The notes under the pieces are model-generated. The model was not told the DNA's origin, searched no databases, and saw only the letters and a list, made by a program, of their open reading frames with translations. A DNA stretch of 64,000 bases from Symploca sp. SIO3C6. GTDB taxonomy: Bacteria; Cyanobacteriota; Cyanobacteriia; Cyanobacteriales; Coleofasciculaceae. The stretch lies in the NCBI GenBank assembly GCA_010692425.1, contig JAAHHJ010000027.1:1-64000 (forward strand), read 5' to 3'. Position 1 is the stretch's first letter, and each line of letters starts with the position of its first letter. Position numbers and translations under genes: made by a program. Shown here piece after piece: positions 8,316 to 17,212 of this stretch.

Positions 8316-10712
8316 ATGATAAAACCTTTTCAAAAAAGCCTGCTACTAAAGCTTGTTAGTTCCTTTTCTCTGTTATCATTAACAACTGTTAGCATTGTGG
8401 CATTTACCGCTTACCTCTTAGCGAGAAATGCCCTGAAACAAGCAGTATTTGATCAATTAAGCTTGGCAGTTTCAATTAAAGACAAGGAAATTAACCAATG
8501 GTTTAATACTCAACGCCAGGATGTACTTTTGTCGGCAAGTTTACCAGAGGTAAAAGCAACAACTGAATTTCTGTTGAATAAAAATGCTGTAAAAGAAAAT
8601 CCAGAAGCATACCAATTAGCCTACAACAAAATTTCAGAGTATTTGGCAAACTTAACTAAAATTAAATCCAATTTACAGGATGTCTCTATTCTTAGTACTA
8701 GTGGTATTGTCATGATTTCAACTAGCAAAGATCTGGAGGGTAAATATCAACCACTTGGTTCCACTACTACTTACTTCACTAGTGATCAAGATGACTTTAA
8801 ACCAACCTTTTATACTTCCCCTATTACTGGCAAGACAGCTATTACCTTTGCCACACCAATTCTTAACCAATTAGGTAATCGCATTGGTGTACTCTCAATT
8901 ACTCTTGATCTGACGGAAATAGATAACTTGATCCGGGAACGTACTGGCTTAGGTGAGAGTGGTGAAACTTATCTAGTTGGTCGATTAGAAAGGAAAAATT
9001 CTTTTATATCCTCACAGAGACCTGAATTTAAAAAACACTCCGAAGGTATCAGTAGTTTGGGTATTAACGCTGCTACACAAGGACAAAATGGTGCTGGACT
9101 TTATCAAAATTATAATCAAGTGCCAGTGATCGGAGTTTATCACTGGCTGGACAAACAAAACCTGGCATTACTGGCTGAAATCAGTCAGAAAGAAGCGTTT
9201 AATCCGGCACAACGTCTAGCTAGAGGTATTTTACTAATTGGATTGAGTTCTGTTGGACTATTATTGATTGGAGTTTATGTGCTTTCCCAGAGAATTACAC
9301 GACCAATTTTGCTAATCACTGACGCAGCAAGTCAGATAGCAATCGGCGACTTCAAGCATCGAACTCAATGTACAAGTAATGACGAAATTGGGATCTTAGC
9401 TAAAGCCTTTAACCAGATGGCTCAACAGTTACACGATTCCTTTAAAGCTTTAGAAAATGCTAATCAAGATTTAGAAATCCGAGTTCAAGAACGCACCGTC
9501 GAATTAGCCACAGCCAAAGAAGTTGCTGAAGTCGCTAATCGAGCCAAAAGTCAATTTATTGCTCAAATGAGTCATGATCTACGCACTCCCCTCAATAGCA
9601 TCTTAGGCTATGCTAGGCTCCTCAAGAATGCTCGTAACTTAAACCCTCCCCAAATCAAAGGATTGACAATTATTGAGCGCAGTGGAACCCATCTTTTAAC
9701 CTTGATTAACGATATTTTAGATTTTTCTAAAGTCGAAGCTAGAAAGATGGATCTTTACCCAACTGACTTTCACTTGCCAACCTTTTTGCAGGGGATAGTA
9801 AGTATGATGCGTATGCAAGCTTTTGAAAAGGATATTTGGTTTGAGTACGAAGAAAAAGGCAATCTACCTAATGGTATACATGCAGACGAGAAACGGCTGC
9901 GGCAGATTCTGATCAACCTGCTGGGCAATGCCATCAAATTTACTGATCAAGGGCAAGTGAAATTCCAGGTTAGTGTTATTGATGAACTGGAAGTATCCCC
10001 CCTTATTTCTAAAGCAACCATTCGCTTTGAAGTTGTTGATACAGGCATAGGGATAAGTTATTCTCAGTTGGAAAAAATTTTTCAACCTTTTGAACAAGTC
10101 GGTGATAGCAAAAATCGAAAGTCTGGGACAGGTTTGGGCTTAGCTATTTCTCGGCAACTGGTTGAATTTATGGGGAATGAACTTAAAGTCAAAAGTAAAT
10201 TGGGCAAGGGTTCAACCTTTTGGTTTGATTTAACTTTCCCTGTAGTTGAAGTTGTTGCACAAGCGCAACATAAAATTGAACCTAGACTAATTACTTACCG
10301 AGGAAAACGACGTAAGCTTCTAGTAGTTGATGACCAACCAGAAAATAGTTTATTGCTGCTTCACATGCTCGAAGGGATTGGCTTTGAAGTAGCAATTGCG
10401 GAAAATGGCATAGAGGGGTTGGAAATAGCTCAAGAAATTAGACCAGACTTGATCTTGACTGATTTATTTATGCCCGTCAAAACTGGCTTTACAATGGTGC
10501 CAGAAATCCGAGAAATACCAGGAATGCAGAGTTTGCCAATTATTGCCCTCTCAGCTAGCTCTTTTGAGGTTATGGATAGTGAGAGTAAGCGCCTTGGTTG
10601 CAACGCTTTTCTGAGAAAACCTATTCAACAGGAGAAGTTATTTGCTTTATTAGAGCAATATTTGCAGTTGGAGTGGGTCTATAGTCAATCTGATTGTGAC
10701 CGATTCCAGTGA
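8316..10712 (+). CDS. Hybrid histidine kinase: dCache-HAMP-HisKA-HATPase-REC
   Basis: Start taken at ATG 8316, which gives a clean membrane segment at the N terminus; the same frame is open from 8244, overlapping the previous gene. Order from 8316 (798 residues): TM about 10-32; periplasmic dCache-like sensor about 40-295; TM about 303-325; HAMP about 326-380; coiled coil; HisKA with MSHDLRTPLN (phospho-acceptor H420); ATPase with N-box LINLLGNAIKF, VVDTGIGIS and GTGLGLAIS; and a C-terminal receiver with VVDDQP, phospho-acceptor D716 in LTDLFMP and the conserved K in RKPIQ. All catalytic residues look intact. Probably an operon with the solute-binding lipoprotein. No output domain is attached; the convergent response regulator at 10762 may or may not be a partner. 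Confidence 0.93.
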   Translation: MIKPFQKSLLLKLVSSFSLLSLTTVSIVAFTAYLLARNALKQAVFDQLSLAVSIKDKEINQWFNTQRQDVLLSASLPEVKATTEFLLNKNAVKENPEAYQLAYNKISEYLANLTKIKSNLQDVSILSTSGIVMISTSKDLEGKYQPLGSTTTYFTSDQDDFKPTFYTSPITGKTAITFATPILNQLGNRIGVLSITLDLTEIDNLIRERTGLGESGETYLVGRLERKNSFISSQRPEFKKHSEGISSLGINAATQGQNGAGLYQNYNQVPVIGVYHWLDKQNLALLAEISQKEAFNPAQRLARGILLIGLSSVGLLLIGVYVLSQRITRPILLITDAASQIAIGDFKHRTQCTSNDEIGILAKAFNQMAQQLHDSFKALENANQDLEIRVQERTVELATAKEVAEVANRAKSQFIAQMSHDLRTPLNSILGYARLLKNARNLNPPQIKGLTIIERSGTHLLTLINDILDFSKVEARKMDLYPTDFHLPTFLQGIVSMMRMQAFEKDIWFEYEEKGNLPNGIHADEKRLRQILINLLGNAIKFTDQGQVKFQVSVIDELEVSPLISKATIRFEVVDTGIGISYSQLEKIFQPFEQVGDSKNRKSGTGLGLAISRQLVEFMGNELKVKSKLGKGSTFWFDLTFPVVEVVAQAQHKIEPRLITYRGKRRKLLVVDDQPENSLLLLHMLEGIGFEVAIAENGIEGLEIAQEIRPDLILTDLFMPVKTGFTMVPEIREIPGMQSLPIIALSASSFEVMDSESKRLGCNAFLRKPIQQEKLFALLEQYLQLEWVYSQSDCDRFQ

Positions 10713-10761
10713 TGGAGAAGCCCCTGTTACAATCTCAGTTTAACTCGGAAGTCTCACAGTA

Positions 10762-11172
10762 CTATGGGGACAATTGTTTTGATGACTGGCGCTGGTGCTG
10801 GCGATTAGTTCTAGCCAAAACCTCATTAACAGTACGAATTAGTTGTTGTTGGGAAAAAGGCTTGGTTAAATAAGCATGAGCACCTTGCCTAAGTCCCCAA
10901 ATACGGTCAATTTCTTGATCTTTAGAAGAACAAATTATCACTGGCAATCTGGCAGTAACTGCATTCTTCTTGAGGCAACGACACAACTCAAAGCCGCTCA
11001 AACCTTTCATTACTACATCTGTGATAATCAAATTAGGCTGAGCTTCAATCGCCACAGCAAGCGCCTCTTTGGGATTTGTAATCATAATAACACTGTAACC
11101 GCTCTGGCGCAGGTAAGTAGCCATGAACTCCAACTGAAAGCGATTGTCATCAATCAGCAAAACTCTTCTCAT
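10762..11172 (-). CDS. Single-domain response regulator (CheY-like)
   Basis: 136 residues from ATG 11172, preceded by GAGGAG ten bases upstream; the frame is open to 11205 but this ribosome site decides the start. A receiver domain fills the protein: LLIDDN acidic pair, phospho-acceptor Asp in IITDVVMKG, switch region VIICSSKD and Lys in YLTKPFS. No DNA-binding or enzymatic output domain, so it would act by protein contact, as PilH/PilG- or CheY-like regulators do. It converges on the hybrid kinase gene with 49 bp between the stops. Confidence 0.92.
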   Translation of the reverse strand: MRRVLLIDDNRFQLEFMATYLRQSGYSVIMITNPKEALAVAIEAQPNLIITDVVMKGLSGFELCRCLKKNAVTARLPVIICSSKDQEIDRIWGLRQGAHAYLTKPFSQQQLIRTVNEVLARTNRQHQRQSSKQLSP

Positions 11173-11428
11173 CTTTAGCTGCTCCTCAAAAAAATTCCTC
11201 GTCAAACGTGATGCCTTAACTAAACAGCCTCTGGGAAAGAAACTCCAAAGCTAAGTTAAGTAATGATGCCTAGCAATCCCCCAATATAACCTACAGATAG
11301 GGAAATTCAGCTCCCCGAGGATGTCATCAGTGCTACCAATTTACTGATTAAGATATTAATGTGCTGTGATTTCAAAAATGCAGAATAGCACAAAATTTGC
11401 GTCCACAAACCAACTTTAGGAAAAAGGC

Positions 11429-11962
11429 ATGAAATATAATTGCCCCAGCCAACTTCTGGTAGCGTTGATGGTGATAAGCCCAGTAACCTTAATCCCCGCT
11501 ATTGCTCACTCCCAAGAAGACTCAGTATGCTTTATGACTGATGACTATGGTCAAGTTATTGACTTAGGTAATCTCTGTGGTGGAAATAGCTCTGGAGTAC
11601 TTCAAACCAAAATTGTACGTCGAGATGCTAACATTCCTGTGGTTGAAGTAACTTTTAATGGTACTAGAACCTTTGAAATGCTCTTAGATACTGGTGCTTC
11701 TGGCACGGCAATTACCCCCCAAATGGCAAAAGCTTTGGGAGTACTACCTGAAGGAACTGTTCTTGTCGATACAGCAGCTGGCAGAATAAGAGTTTTTAGA
11801 GGACGGGTCAATTCTATCGCTACTGGGGGCATTGTGGCAAACAATCTCTTCGTCACGATTCATCCTTCACTTCCCATAGGACTGCTTGGACAGGATTTAT
11901 TTGGCAATTACGATGTTACGATCAGAAAGGATGTTGTAGAATTTGCTCCCCGACAACAGTGA
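11429..11962 (+). CDS. Secreted retropepsin-like aspartic protease
   Basis: 177 residues with a signal peptide (hydrophobic stretch about 8-26, likely cleavage after AHS). The mature part has the single-domain aspartic protease motif LLDTGAS (catalytic D87) followed by the hydrophobic-hydrophobic-Gly element in IGLLGQDLFGNYDV. This matches the TIGR02281/clan AA retropepsin-like family, which acts as a homodimer. Two cysteines (34 and 50) may pair. Start has AGGAAAAAGGC upstream. The stop lies 91 bp before the next gene start; both products are exported, so a shared envelope role is possible. Confidence 0.88.
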   Translation: MKYNCPSQLLVALMVISPVTLIPAIAHSQEDSVCFMTDDYGQVIDLGNLCGGNSSGVLQTKIVRRDANIPVVEVTFNGTRTFEMLLDTGASGTAITPQMAKALGVLPEGTVLVDTAAGRIRVFRGRVNSIATGGIVANNLFVTIHPSLPIGLLGQDLFGNYDVTIRKDVVEFAPRQQ

Positions 11963-12053
11963 AAGTGAGTTCTACAAAACTATTCCACTCAAATTCTTTC
12001 TCCTATTTAACTCAGATGTGAGACCTAATCAAAATCAAATTGGCGGATCACCA

Positions 12054-12818
12054 ATGCTAGGTGCTGTTCAAGTTATCGGTATTTTATTGTCTAGCTGTTT
12101 GAGTTGGCTGGTGTTTCACTATGGTAAATTGCCAGCTATGGCTATTGAAGTCGATTCTAAGTCGCACAAGCTTGCTCAGATAATACCATCAGTAGTAGAT
12201 CAGCGACCGACTCTCCAAACTGGCAGTGAAGGGACTTTCGTATCTGAACTCCAAGCAGCTCTGAAACTTTTGGGTTACTATACTGGCAGTGTCAATGGCT
12301 TTTACGCAGAAGAAACCGCGATTGCTGTTTCTCGTTTTCAGCAAGCAGCAGGTCTAAATCCCGATGGTATTGTGGGAGAGGGCACTTGGGAGCGCCTGTT
12401 TCCCAATCTGTCTCTGAATGAGATACCTTCTCCATCTTTTTCCCCTAATCAGGGTACAGCAGTTGAATTCTCTTCTGGAAGCTCCAATTCGACCTCAGCC
12501 TCAGATTTTCCAGTTCCCTCTTCGCTACAAACAACAGTTAGCGCTCTTAACCGGTCTACAGATAGTACCATAACTTTGCCAGCAAGAGCAAGACAGCAGC
12601 CCACTACCGTTAGTTTACCAATACTAAGGGAGGGTATGCGTGGTACAGCAGTAAGACAGCTACAACAGCGACTGATAGCCCTTGGATTTTTGAAAGGATC
12701 AGTGGATGGAGTTTTTGGGGAAGCAACTCAAGCAGCAGTTAAAGCCGCACAAAGGGAATTTAAACTTGAACCTGATGGGGTTGTTGGGCCTTCTACTTGG
12801 AGCGCTCTGCTGCGCTAG
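12054..12818 (+). CDS. Exported protein with two peptidoglycan-binding domains
   Basis: 254 residues from ATG 12054, preceded by GGCGGA; the frame is open back to 11943 but the upstream part overlaps the protease and lacks a plausible leader. A hydrophobic segment near residues 2-21 acts as signal or anchor. Two PG_binding_1 domains are clear, each with the LQxxLxxLGYYxGxxxGxxxxxTxxAVxxFQ pattern: about 59-112 and about 193-252, the second ending VVGPSTWSALL. They are separated by a low-complexity Ser/Thr/Pro linker. No catalytic domain is attached. Expected to bind cell wall in the periplasm. Confidence 0.88.
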   Translation: MLGAVQVIGILLSSCLSWLVFHYGKLPAMAIEVDSKSHKLAQIIPSVVDQRPTLQTGSEGTFVSELQAALKLLGYYTGSVNGFYAEETAIAVSRFQQAAGLNPDGIVGEGTWERLFPNLSLNEIPSPSFSPNQGTAVEFSSGSSNSTSASDFPVPSSLQTTVSALNRSTDSTITLPARARQQPTTVSLPILREGMRGTAVRQLQQRLIALGFLKGSVDGVFGEATQAAVKAAQREFKLEPDGVVGPSTWSALLR

Positions 12819-13156
12819 CTTCTGCAATCGCCAGCTAAGCCTGGAGGTCAGAAAGGAACCGACGACTGGCCGTGTTTCGTCTCGGTTCCCTTACTGGTTC
12901 GCTCCTCACACAATAGGAATCATACACCAATGGTGTTAGTTTGTCACTAGATGTTATTGACCTCTCCTCGCGTTAAAACGACGAGGATTCAAGCGGTTGC
13001 TGCGGAGTGCATTAAAATGACGCTCCTTCGCGAGAGTTTCCCAGATCTTTTATCTGGTAGGCACGGTCAAATTCTTGGTCAAATACTTTCTTAATACCCT
13101 AGCAATAGAGACCTGGCAAGACCATCAATTTTGCTGTCTCGGATTTCTTTAGAGTA
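12819..13156. mobile_element. Hairpin-rich remnant, possibly an IS200/IS605-type non-autonomous end
   Basis: No gene. A hairpin is formed by GGAACCGA (12855-12862) and TCGGTTCC (12882-12889), without a T run. A second hairpin, CCTCGCGTTTTAA-like with CGACGAGG, lies at about 12963-12989. Its GCGTTAAAACGA core recurs in inverted orientation at about 21649-21662. Such subterminal hairpins are characteristic of IS200/IS605-derived elements; assignment here is tentative because no transposase or clean end pair is seen. Confidence 0.35.
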
Positions 13157-13552
13157 CTAGCCTTTGTAAGCAAATACAGATAAGGTAACAAAAAGGTCAT
13201 TGAAGTCGCGATCGCCTACATTAGGACCTCCATCATTAGTGATGAAAGAGTAGCGGTGCAAGAAAACTTGACCTTTTTCTACGATTGTGTCTTCACCCAC
13301 TAGTATGCCAGAACCATTTGTTAGGGTAACTGTATAGGTTCCATCTCCTCCCGAAGTAAAGCTGCCACCACCGATATAGGTGAAGACTCCACCACTGCTA
13401 CTGTTGCCAGAAGCCGAGAAGACTTCCTTGCCGCTAGAATCAACGATTTTTACTGTTTGATTACCACTTGATTGGGCAAAGGCAGCTACTGTGACTAACT
13501 TGCTGTTTGGGTCAATACTAATTTGCTGTGGACCAGTGACAGGACTAGGCAT
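13157..13552 (-). CDS. LecB/PA-IIL-like calcium-dependent lectin
   Basis: 131 residues, no signal peptide (as in LecB). I recognise the Pseudomonas LecB (PA-IIL) pattern. VAAFAQSSGNQTVKI matches the LecB strand ending in the sugar-specificity loop; the triplet S28-S29-G30 equals LecB Ser22-Ser23-Gly24. The Ca-binding loop near the end reads GDRDFND (D114, D116, N118, D119), equal to LecB D99, D101, N103, D104. The protein ends in a Gly (G131), as LecB does, where the terminal carboxylate of one subunit binds the calcium of its neighbour. LecB Glu95 has no obvious equivalent, and the loop before D114 and the tail after D119 differ in length. Fucose or mannose binding as a dimer or tetramer is inferred. 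Alternative: DUF4114-like proteins share a DxDFND motif but not the rest. Confidence 0.75.
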   Translation of the reverse strand: MPSPVTGPQQISIDPNSKLVTVAAFAQSSGNQTVKIVDSSGKEVFSASGNSSSGGVFTYIGGGSFTSGGDGTYTVTLTNGSGILVGEDTIVEKGQVFLHRYSFITNDGGPNVGDRDFNDLFVTLSVFAYKG

Positions 13553-13686
13553 GATTACCCCACATTCTAATTTTCATTACTTAAGTAGTATGCATTATTT
13601 AATTACCAGAGTCCATGTAATTTAATCAATTAAAATAATTATAAGGTGTAAGCTGAACATGAGCTAAAAATTAAATCAATGGAATT

Positions 13687-14682
13687 TCAAAGTTCTAATG
13701 GTGCAGCTATACCCAGTTGGTCTTGTAAGAGCGATCGCACTACAATTTGAGTAGCGACCAATAATCCTAATCTCCCTTGAGCAAGTCTCAAATTGTGAGT
13801 TTTCACTTCTCCCCAAATGCGGCACTCACTGTAGAATTGCTCAAAAGCTAAACTAAGATTACTGCCTCTTTTAACTAAATAAATTTGATTATTTTCTCCA
13901 ATTTCATCGGAGCAATCTAGAATTTGACTGATCAAATTTTGTTCTGTCGAATGTACTAATCTCAACTTCAACTGTTCTGTGTCAGATAATTGTTTATCTT
14001 GGAGCCAGGGAATTGGATTAGGTTCGATTATTTGCAATTTGGTAGTTTTACAATCAATATCTCTTAATGTGATTAAGCCCTGCCGGTGAGCTAAACGTAG
14101 GAGTGAACAACAACGAGCATGGAGATATTGTAATTGAAAGGAAGTATTAGGCTCCAAGCTGTTTAAGTGTGTAGGTGAGACACAAGGCTTGGTACTAATA
14201 CTATTTCCATCTCTTTCCTGCAGCAGAACTTTTTTGCCCTCATACTCCTCAAGTAAAGGCTTCTCAATCAAATCTTGTAACCAATTAGCTAAAGCCCCAT
14301 CACTAAGCTTAAAATTAATCCAGCCTGAGGACTCCACTTCAACACAAAATTCCAAACATTTGACGCGGGAATTATTACAATTATTTCCTGGGAAGGAAAT
14401 CATGAGCTGATTAGCCAGTTCAATTGCCCTCCGCTTTATTTTGGCTGCTAATTGGAGAGCGATCGCACAGCGATAGATTATACCTGTTTGATTGGAGAGG
14501 CGGTATAGAGGAATCAACTGCGCGTTGCCAGATAAATCAGTTAAATCAATACCCATCCCGGATAATTTGATTGCCACCAAAAGCTGCTGTTGTAATAGTT
14601 GCTTAATCCCAGCTGAATTACTTAACAAACTCACACTCAATTGTCGGCACTTAGAAGTATTGTTTTGTACTTTTGAATTCAT
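13687..14682 (-). CDS. DALR anticodon-binding-domain protein without synthetase core
   Basis: 331 residues. The C-terminal part, from about residue 183 (LQYLHARCCSLLRLA), matches the DALR anticodon-binding domain of arginyl-tRNA synthetase; an N-terminal region resembles a diverged ArgRS additional domain. The class I catalytic motifs HIGH and KMSKS are absent, so it cannot aminoacylate by itself. Proteins annotated as DALR-domain proteins occur in cyanobacteria; the role is unknown, and tRNA binding is inferred. Its ATG (14682) lies three bases beyond the stop of the methyltransferase at 14686, so the two are probably one operon with coupled translation, and a role on tRNA is conceivable. 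Confidence 0.75.
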   Translation of the reverse strand: MNSKVQNNTSKCRQLSVSLLSNSAGIKQLLQQQLLVAIKLSGMGIDLTDLSGNAQLIPLYRLSNQTGIIYRCAIALQLAAKIKRRAIELANQLMISFPGNNCNNSRVKCLEFCVEVESSGWINFKLSDGALANWLQDLIEKPLLEEYEGKKVLLQERDGNSISTKPCVSPTHLNSLEPNTSFQLQYLHARCCSLLRLAHRQGLITLRDIDCKTTKLQIIEPNPIPWLQDKQLSDTEQLKLRLVHSTEQNLISQILDCSDEIGENNQIYLVKRGSNLSLAFEQFYSECRIWGEVKTHNLRLAQGRLGLLVATQIVVRSLLQDQLGIAAPLEL

Positions 14683-14685
14683 GGT

Positions 14686-15417
14686 TTATGGTTTACGTGC
14701 AATGAAAGCTGCATGAGCTGGCGGCAGATTATACTGACCATAACTGTGCCTAATTTGAACCTGGAAGCCGACTTTTTCAAGTTCTTGTGCAAGAGTTGTC
14801 GCTTTGTATAACCGCTGCTGATGTACTTCATCATCCCGCCGATAGTATTCTCCAACCTTGCGAAAAGTAGTAATCCGACGAGTTAAAATTCCCTGTTGTT
14901 GATCCTCTTCCTTGTCAAAAAGTACTACCCAATTCTCTCCTTGAGTAAACCCTTTTGTCGTAGTTTTTTGTATATTCTTTCTCTTTTCTAAGATATCAAA
15001 TACAAAGACACCACCATGATTTAAAGCGTTGTATACACGAAGGAACAACTGAGTGAGTGTTTGTTGAGCATTATCTGAATCAAACAGGTAGTTAAGGCAT
15101 TCACCAATAGAGGTAACAGCATTGCAGGGAGGGATTTCCGCTTTGAAGAGTGACTCAACCAAAAATTCAGCATCTGGCACCCTTCTTCTAGCAATCTCAA
15201 TCATTGATTCAGAAATATCAATTCCCAGAACACGATAATTAGCCTTTGTCAGTTCTTGCACCCATAATCCACTGCCACAACCCAAATCTACTACTAGTCC
15301 TTGGAGTATTTTGTTTTGAGCCAAGATTTCTAAGATGCCAGGAGCAGATTTGAGAGCATAATCACTAAAACCAACATCATGAATATAGGCAAGATCTTGC
15401 TTGTACCACTGTTTCAT
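14686..15417 (-). CDS. Class I SAM-dependent methyltransferase
   Basis: 243 residues. Motif I VDLGCGSG (about 43-50) binds SAM, motif II reads YRVLGIDISESMIEIA, and a motif-IV-like segment sits near TSIGECLNYLFD. Rossmann-fold methyltransferase of the Methyltransf_25 type; the substrate is not readable. The 5-prime gene of a two-gene operon with the DALR protein (3 bp spacing). ATG 15417 is the first Met before MKQWYKQDLAYIHD, the normal start of this family. Confidence 0.9.
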   Translation of the reverse strand: MKQWYKQDLAYIHDVGFSDYALKSAPGILEILAQNKILQGLVVDLGCGSGLWVQELTKANYRVLGIDISESMIEIARRRVPDAEFLVESLFKAEIPPCNAVTSIGECLNYLFDSDNAQQTLTQLFLRVYNALNHGGVFVFDILEKRKNIQKTTTKGFTQGENWVVLFDKEEDQQQGILTRRITTFRKVGEYYRRDDEVHQQRLYKATTLAQELEKVGFQVQIRHSYGQYNLPPAHAAFIARKP

Positions 15418-15466
15418 GAGAATTAATTAATATCAATTACCTAAATGTTTGCTTTGCTGATTTTTT

Positions 15467-15491
15467 AAGTAATAAGTAATAAGTAATAAAT
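15467..15491. repeat. TAAGTAA heptamer repeat
   Basis: About 3.5 units of AAGTAAT. The same 7-bp family is seen at 27027, 48585, 50239, 51581 and 56367. A short run of CCCCATCT-like octamers follows at about 15579-15602. Confidence 0.8.
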
Positions 15492-15634
15492 GTTTTGGTT
15501 TTGATTTATTACTTAAAATCATATTATTTGTAGCATTTTTTCTATTCCATATAACTCAGCAAATTCTAAAAATAGTCCCCCCATCTCCCCATCTCCCCAT
15601 TTCCCTAAAAAAATGCAAGTTAAATGTGGACAAT

Positions 15635-17017
15635 TTAAACTCTTCCCAAGCCGTACCAATTGCGTGCCGCTAACCAGATTGTAGATAGTAACCCAGCCAG
15701 AGACAAGGTTAGTCCAGTATAGGGAATTAGCAAACCCAACACTGGCAATACTGCCCCAGAAATAGTACAAATCACCGCTGCCAGTGAAGCACTCTTAGAA
15801 TTTCCCAATCCCCAAACCAATCCCAGCAAGATTAGTGAAATACCACTCCAAGCTAATTGAGCATTCATCACTCGGCTCAGATAAGTTAAGGCAAGCAGAC
15901 AGGCAAAAAACACACCTCCGACAATAATCATATTGCGCAAACTCAACGGCACTGACAAGTAAAGTAACAGCAACCACCACAGAAATACTGCCGGCGCTAG
16001 CAATAGTAGACGAGGGATAATCCCTGTGTTGCGGATAGGGGCGGTGGCAGTGAAGACGCCGAAGGGGTTGCGCACAGAAACGTTATCTTCAAATATCCAA
16101 GTAAAGACTGTACCTCTACCCTCATCCCTAGTTTCAGTTGGTACAATACCACTAGCAAAATCCGCCTTAGGGAAATTTGCTTCAATAGTAAGGCTAAAAT
16201 TAGAGAGTAATTGTCTACCAGCATTGTAGACCCAGCGTGGCGCTCCCTGAGCTTTATAGGTAATACGAAAACTGCTTTCCTGATTCGGTTCTAAGCGAAA
16301 TGGGAAGCTATAATTGCCAGGATTGATCGGATTAATGCGCTCACCTTCCCTTTCTACCCGCAAATTTTGCAGTAGAGAGTAGCCGAAAAGTTCATTAACC
16401 TCAAAGAATAAATCCTGTGTTTCAGGGAGGGAGTTAGTAACCTGGTAGTCAGCAGCAAATTCGATCAGATAATTATTGTTAAGGTCTTGGCGATTGCGAA
16501 TTTGCTCAATCTTCACCTTAATCTCAGAACTACTAAGACCTAAAAAGCGATTAACTTCGCGAGTTTCCTCGACCTGAAATGTCTTACCATCAACAAAGGT
16601 ATTATAACTGTAGGGTTCCTCAACAACATAGCGAACAAGAGGCGCTGCTTGCTCCAATCTTTCCCCAGCAACACTAGCAGTAACTTCTTCTATCCGTGCT
16701 TGTTCCCAATGGTGATAGCGATTGCCCAAAGTTGAACACAGAAAGAAACCAGCCACTAACAATACTAAAACAATCACTCCATGCAGAAGAGTCCGCAAGA
16801 GAATAGAATAGCGTACTACCCATTCTCCCACAAAAATTGCTTGTTCAGGTTCTCGGCGGCGCAAGGCAGCACTGATGAGAGCAATGACAATCCCCAAGGC
16901 ACCCACCAGTAGTGCCAGCATCAGAAAAGAACTAAGCAACTTTTCGCCAAAGTTAAGTAACTCCTGAGGGTGGGTGAGATCCGGTAATCCAGGAATGCCT
17001 TGGGTCTTTGGAAACAT
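15635..17017 (-). CDS. Polytopic membrane protein with large extracytoplasmic domain
   Basis: 460 residues. Two membrane segments near the N terminus (about 30-52 and 76-96) are followed by a soluble region of about 230 residues rich in beta pattern. At least five to six more segments follow between about 333 and 455. The arrangement (helix, large periplasmic domain, C-terminal helix bundle) recalls CreD-type inner membrane proteins, but I do not recognise conserved motifs and leave it unnamed. ATG 17017 is the only good start. Flanked by repeat-rich spacers, so probably monocistronic. Confidence 0.75.
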   Translation of the reverse strand: MFPKTQGIPGLPDLTHPQELLNFGEKLLSSFLMLALLVGALGIVIALISAALRRREPEQAIFVGEWVVRYSILLRTLLHGVIVLVLLVAGFFLCSTLGNRYHHWEQARIEEVTASVAGERLEQAAPLVRYVVEEPYSYNTFVDGKTFQVEETREVNRFLGLSSSEIKVKIEQIRNRQDLNNNYLIEFAADYQVTNSLPETQDLFFEVNELFGYSLLQNLRVEREGERINPINPGNYSFPFRLEPNQESSFRITYKAQGAPRWVYNAGRQLLSNFSLTIEANFPKADFASGIVPTETRDEGRGTVFTWIFEDNVSVRNPFGVFTATAPIRNTGIIPRLLLLAPAVFLWWLLLLYLSVPLSLRNMIIVGGVFFACLLALTYLSRVMNAQLAWSGISLILLGLVWGLGNSKSASLAAVICTISGAVLPVLGLLIPYTGLTLSLAGLLSTIWLAARNWYGLGRV

Positions 17018-17212
17018 GACAAATAACCTGCCAAAGTCTTTCTAATTATATAGAAACACTGGGACGGTTTATTCTGATCAAAAGTTTCTGCATTGTTCAT
17101 AGTTCATTGTTGATTGGTCTATAAACTGTTCATAGTTCATAGTTGATTGCTCATTGGGAATGTACACCATAACTGTCAAATACCAACCCCATGAGCAATG
17201 AACCATGAGCAA
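17018..17212. repeat. Spacer with GTTCATAG / CATGAGCAATGAACC repeats
   Basis: 195 bp between two minus-strand genes. GTTCATAG-like words occur at about 17095-17156 and the complementary form CATGAGCAATGAACC at about 17191-17210, so the two ends can pair. Same family as 3561-3620. Confidence 0.6.

Noticed and set aside
15519-15770. Minus-strand 83-codon ORF
   Set aside because: Overlaps the end of the membrane protein in another frame and runs through tandem repeats.
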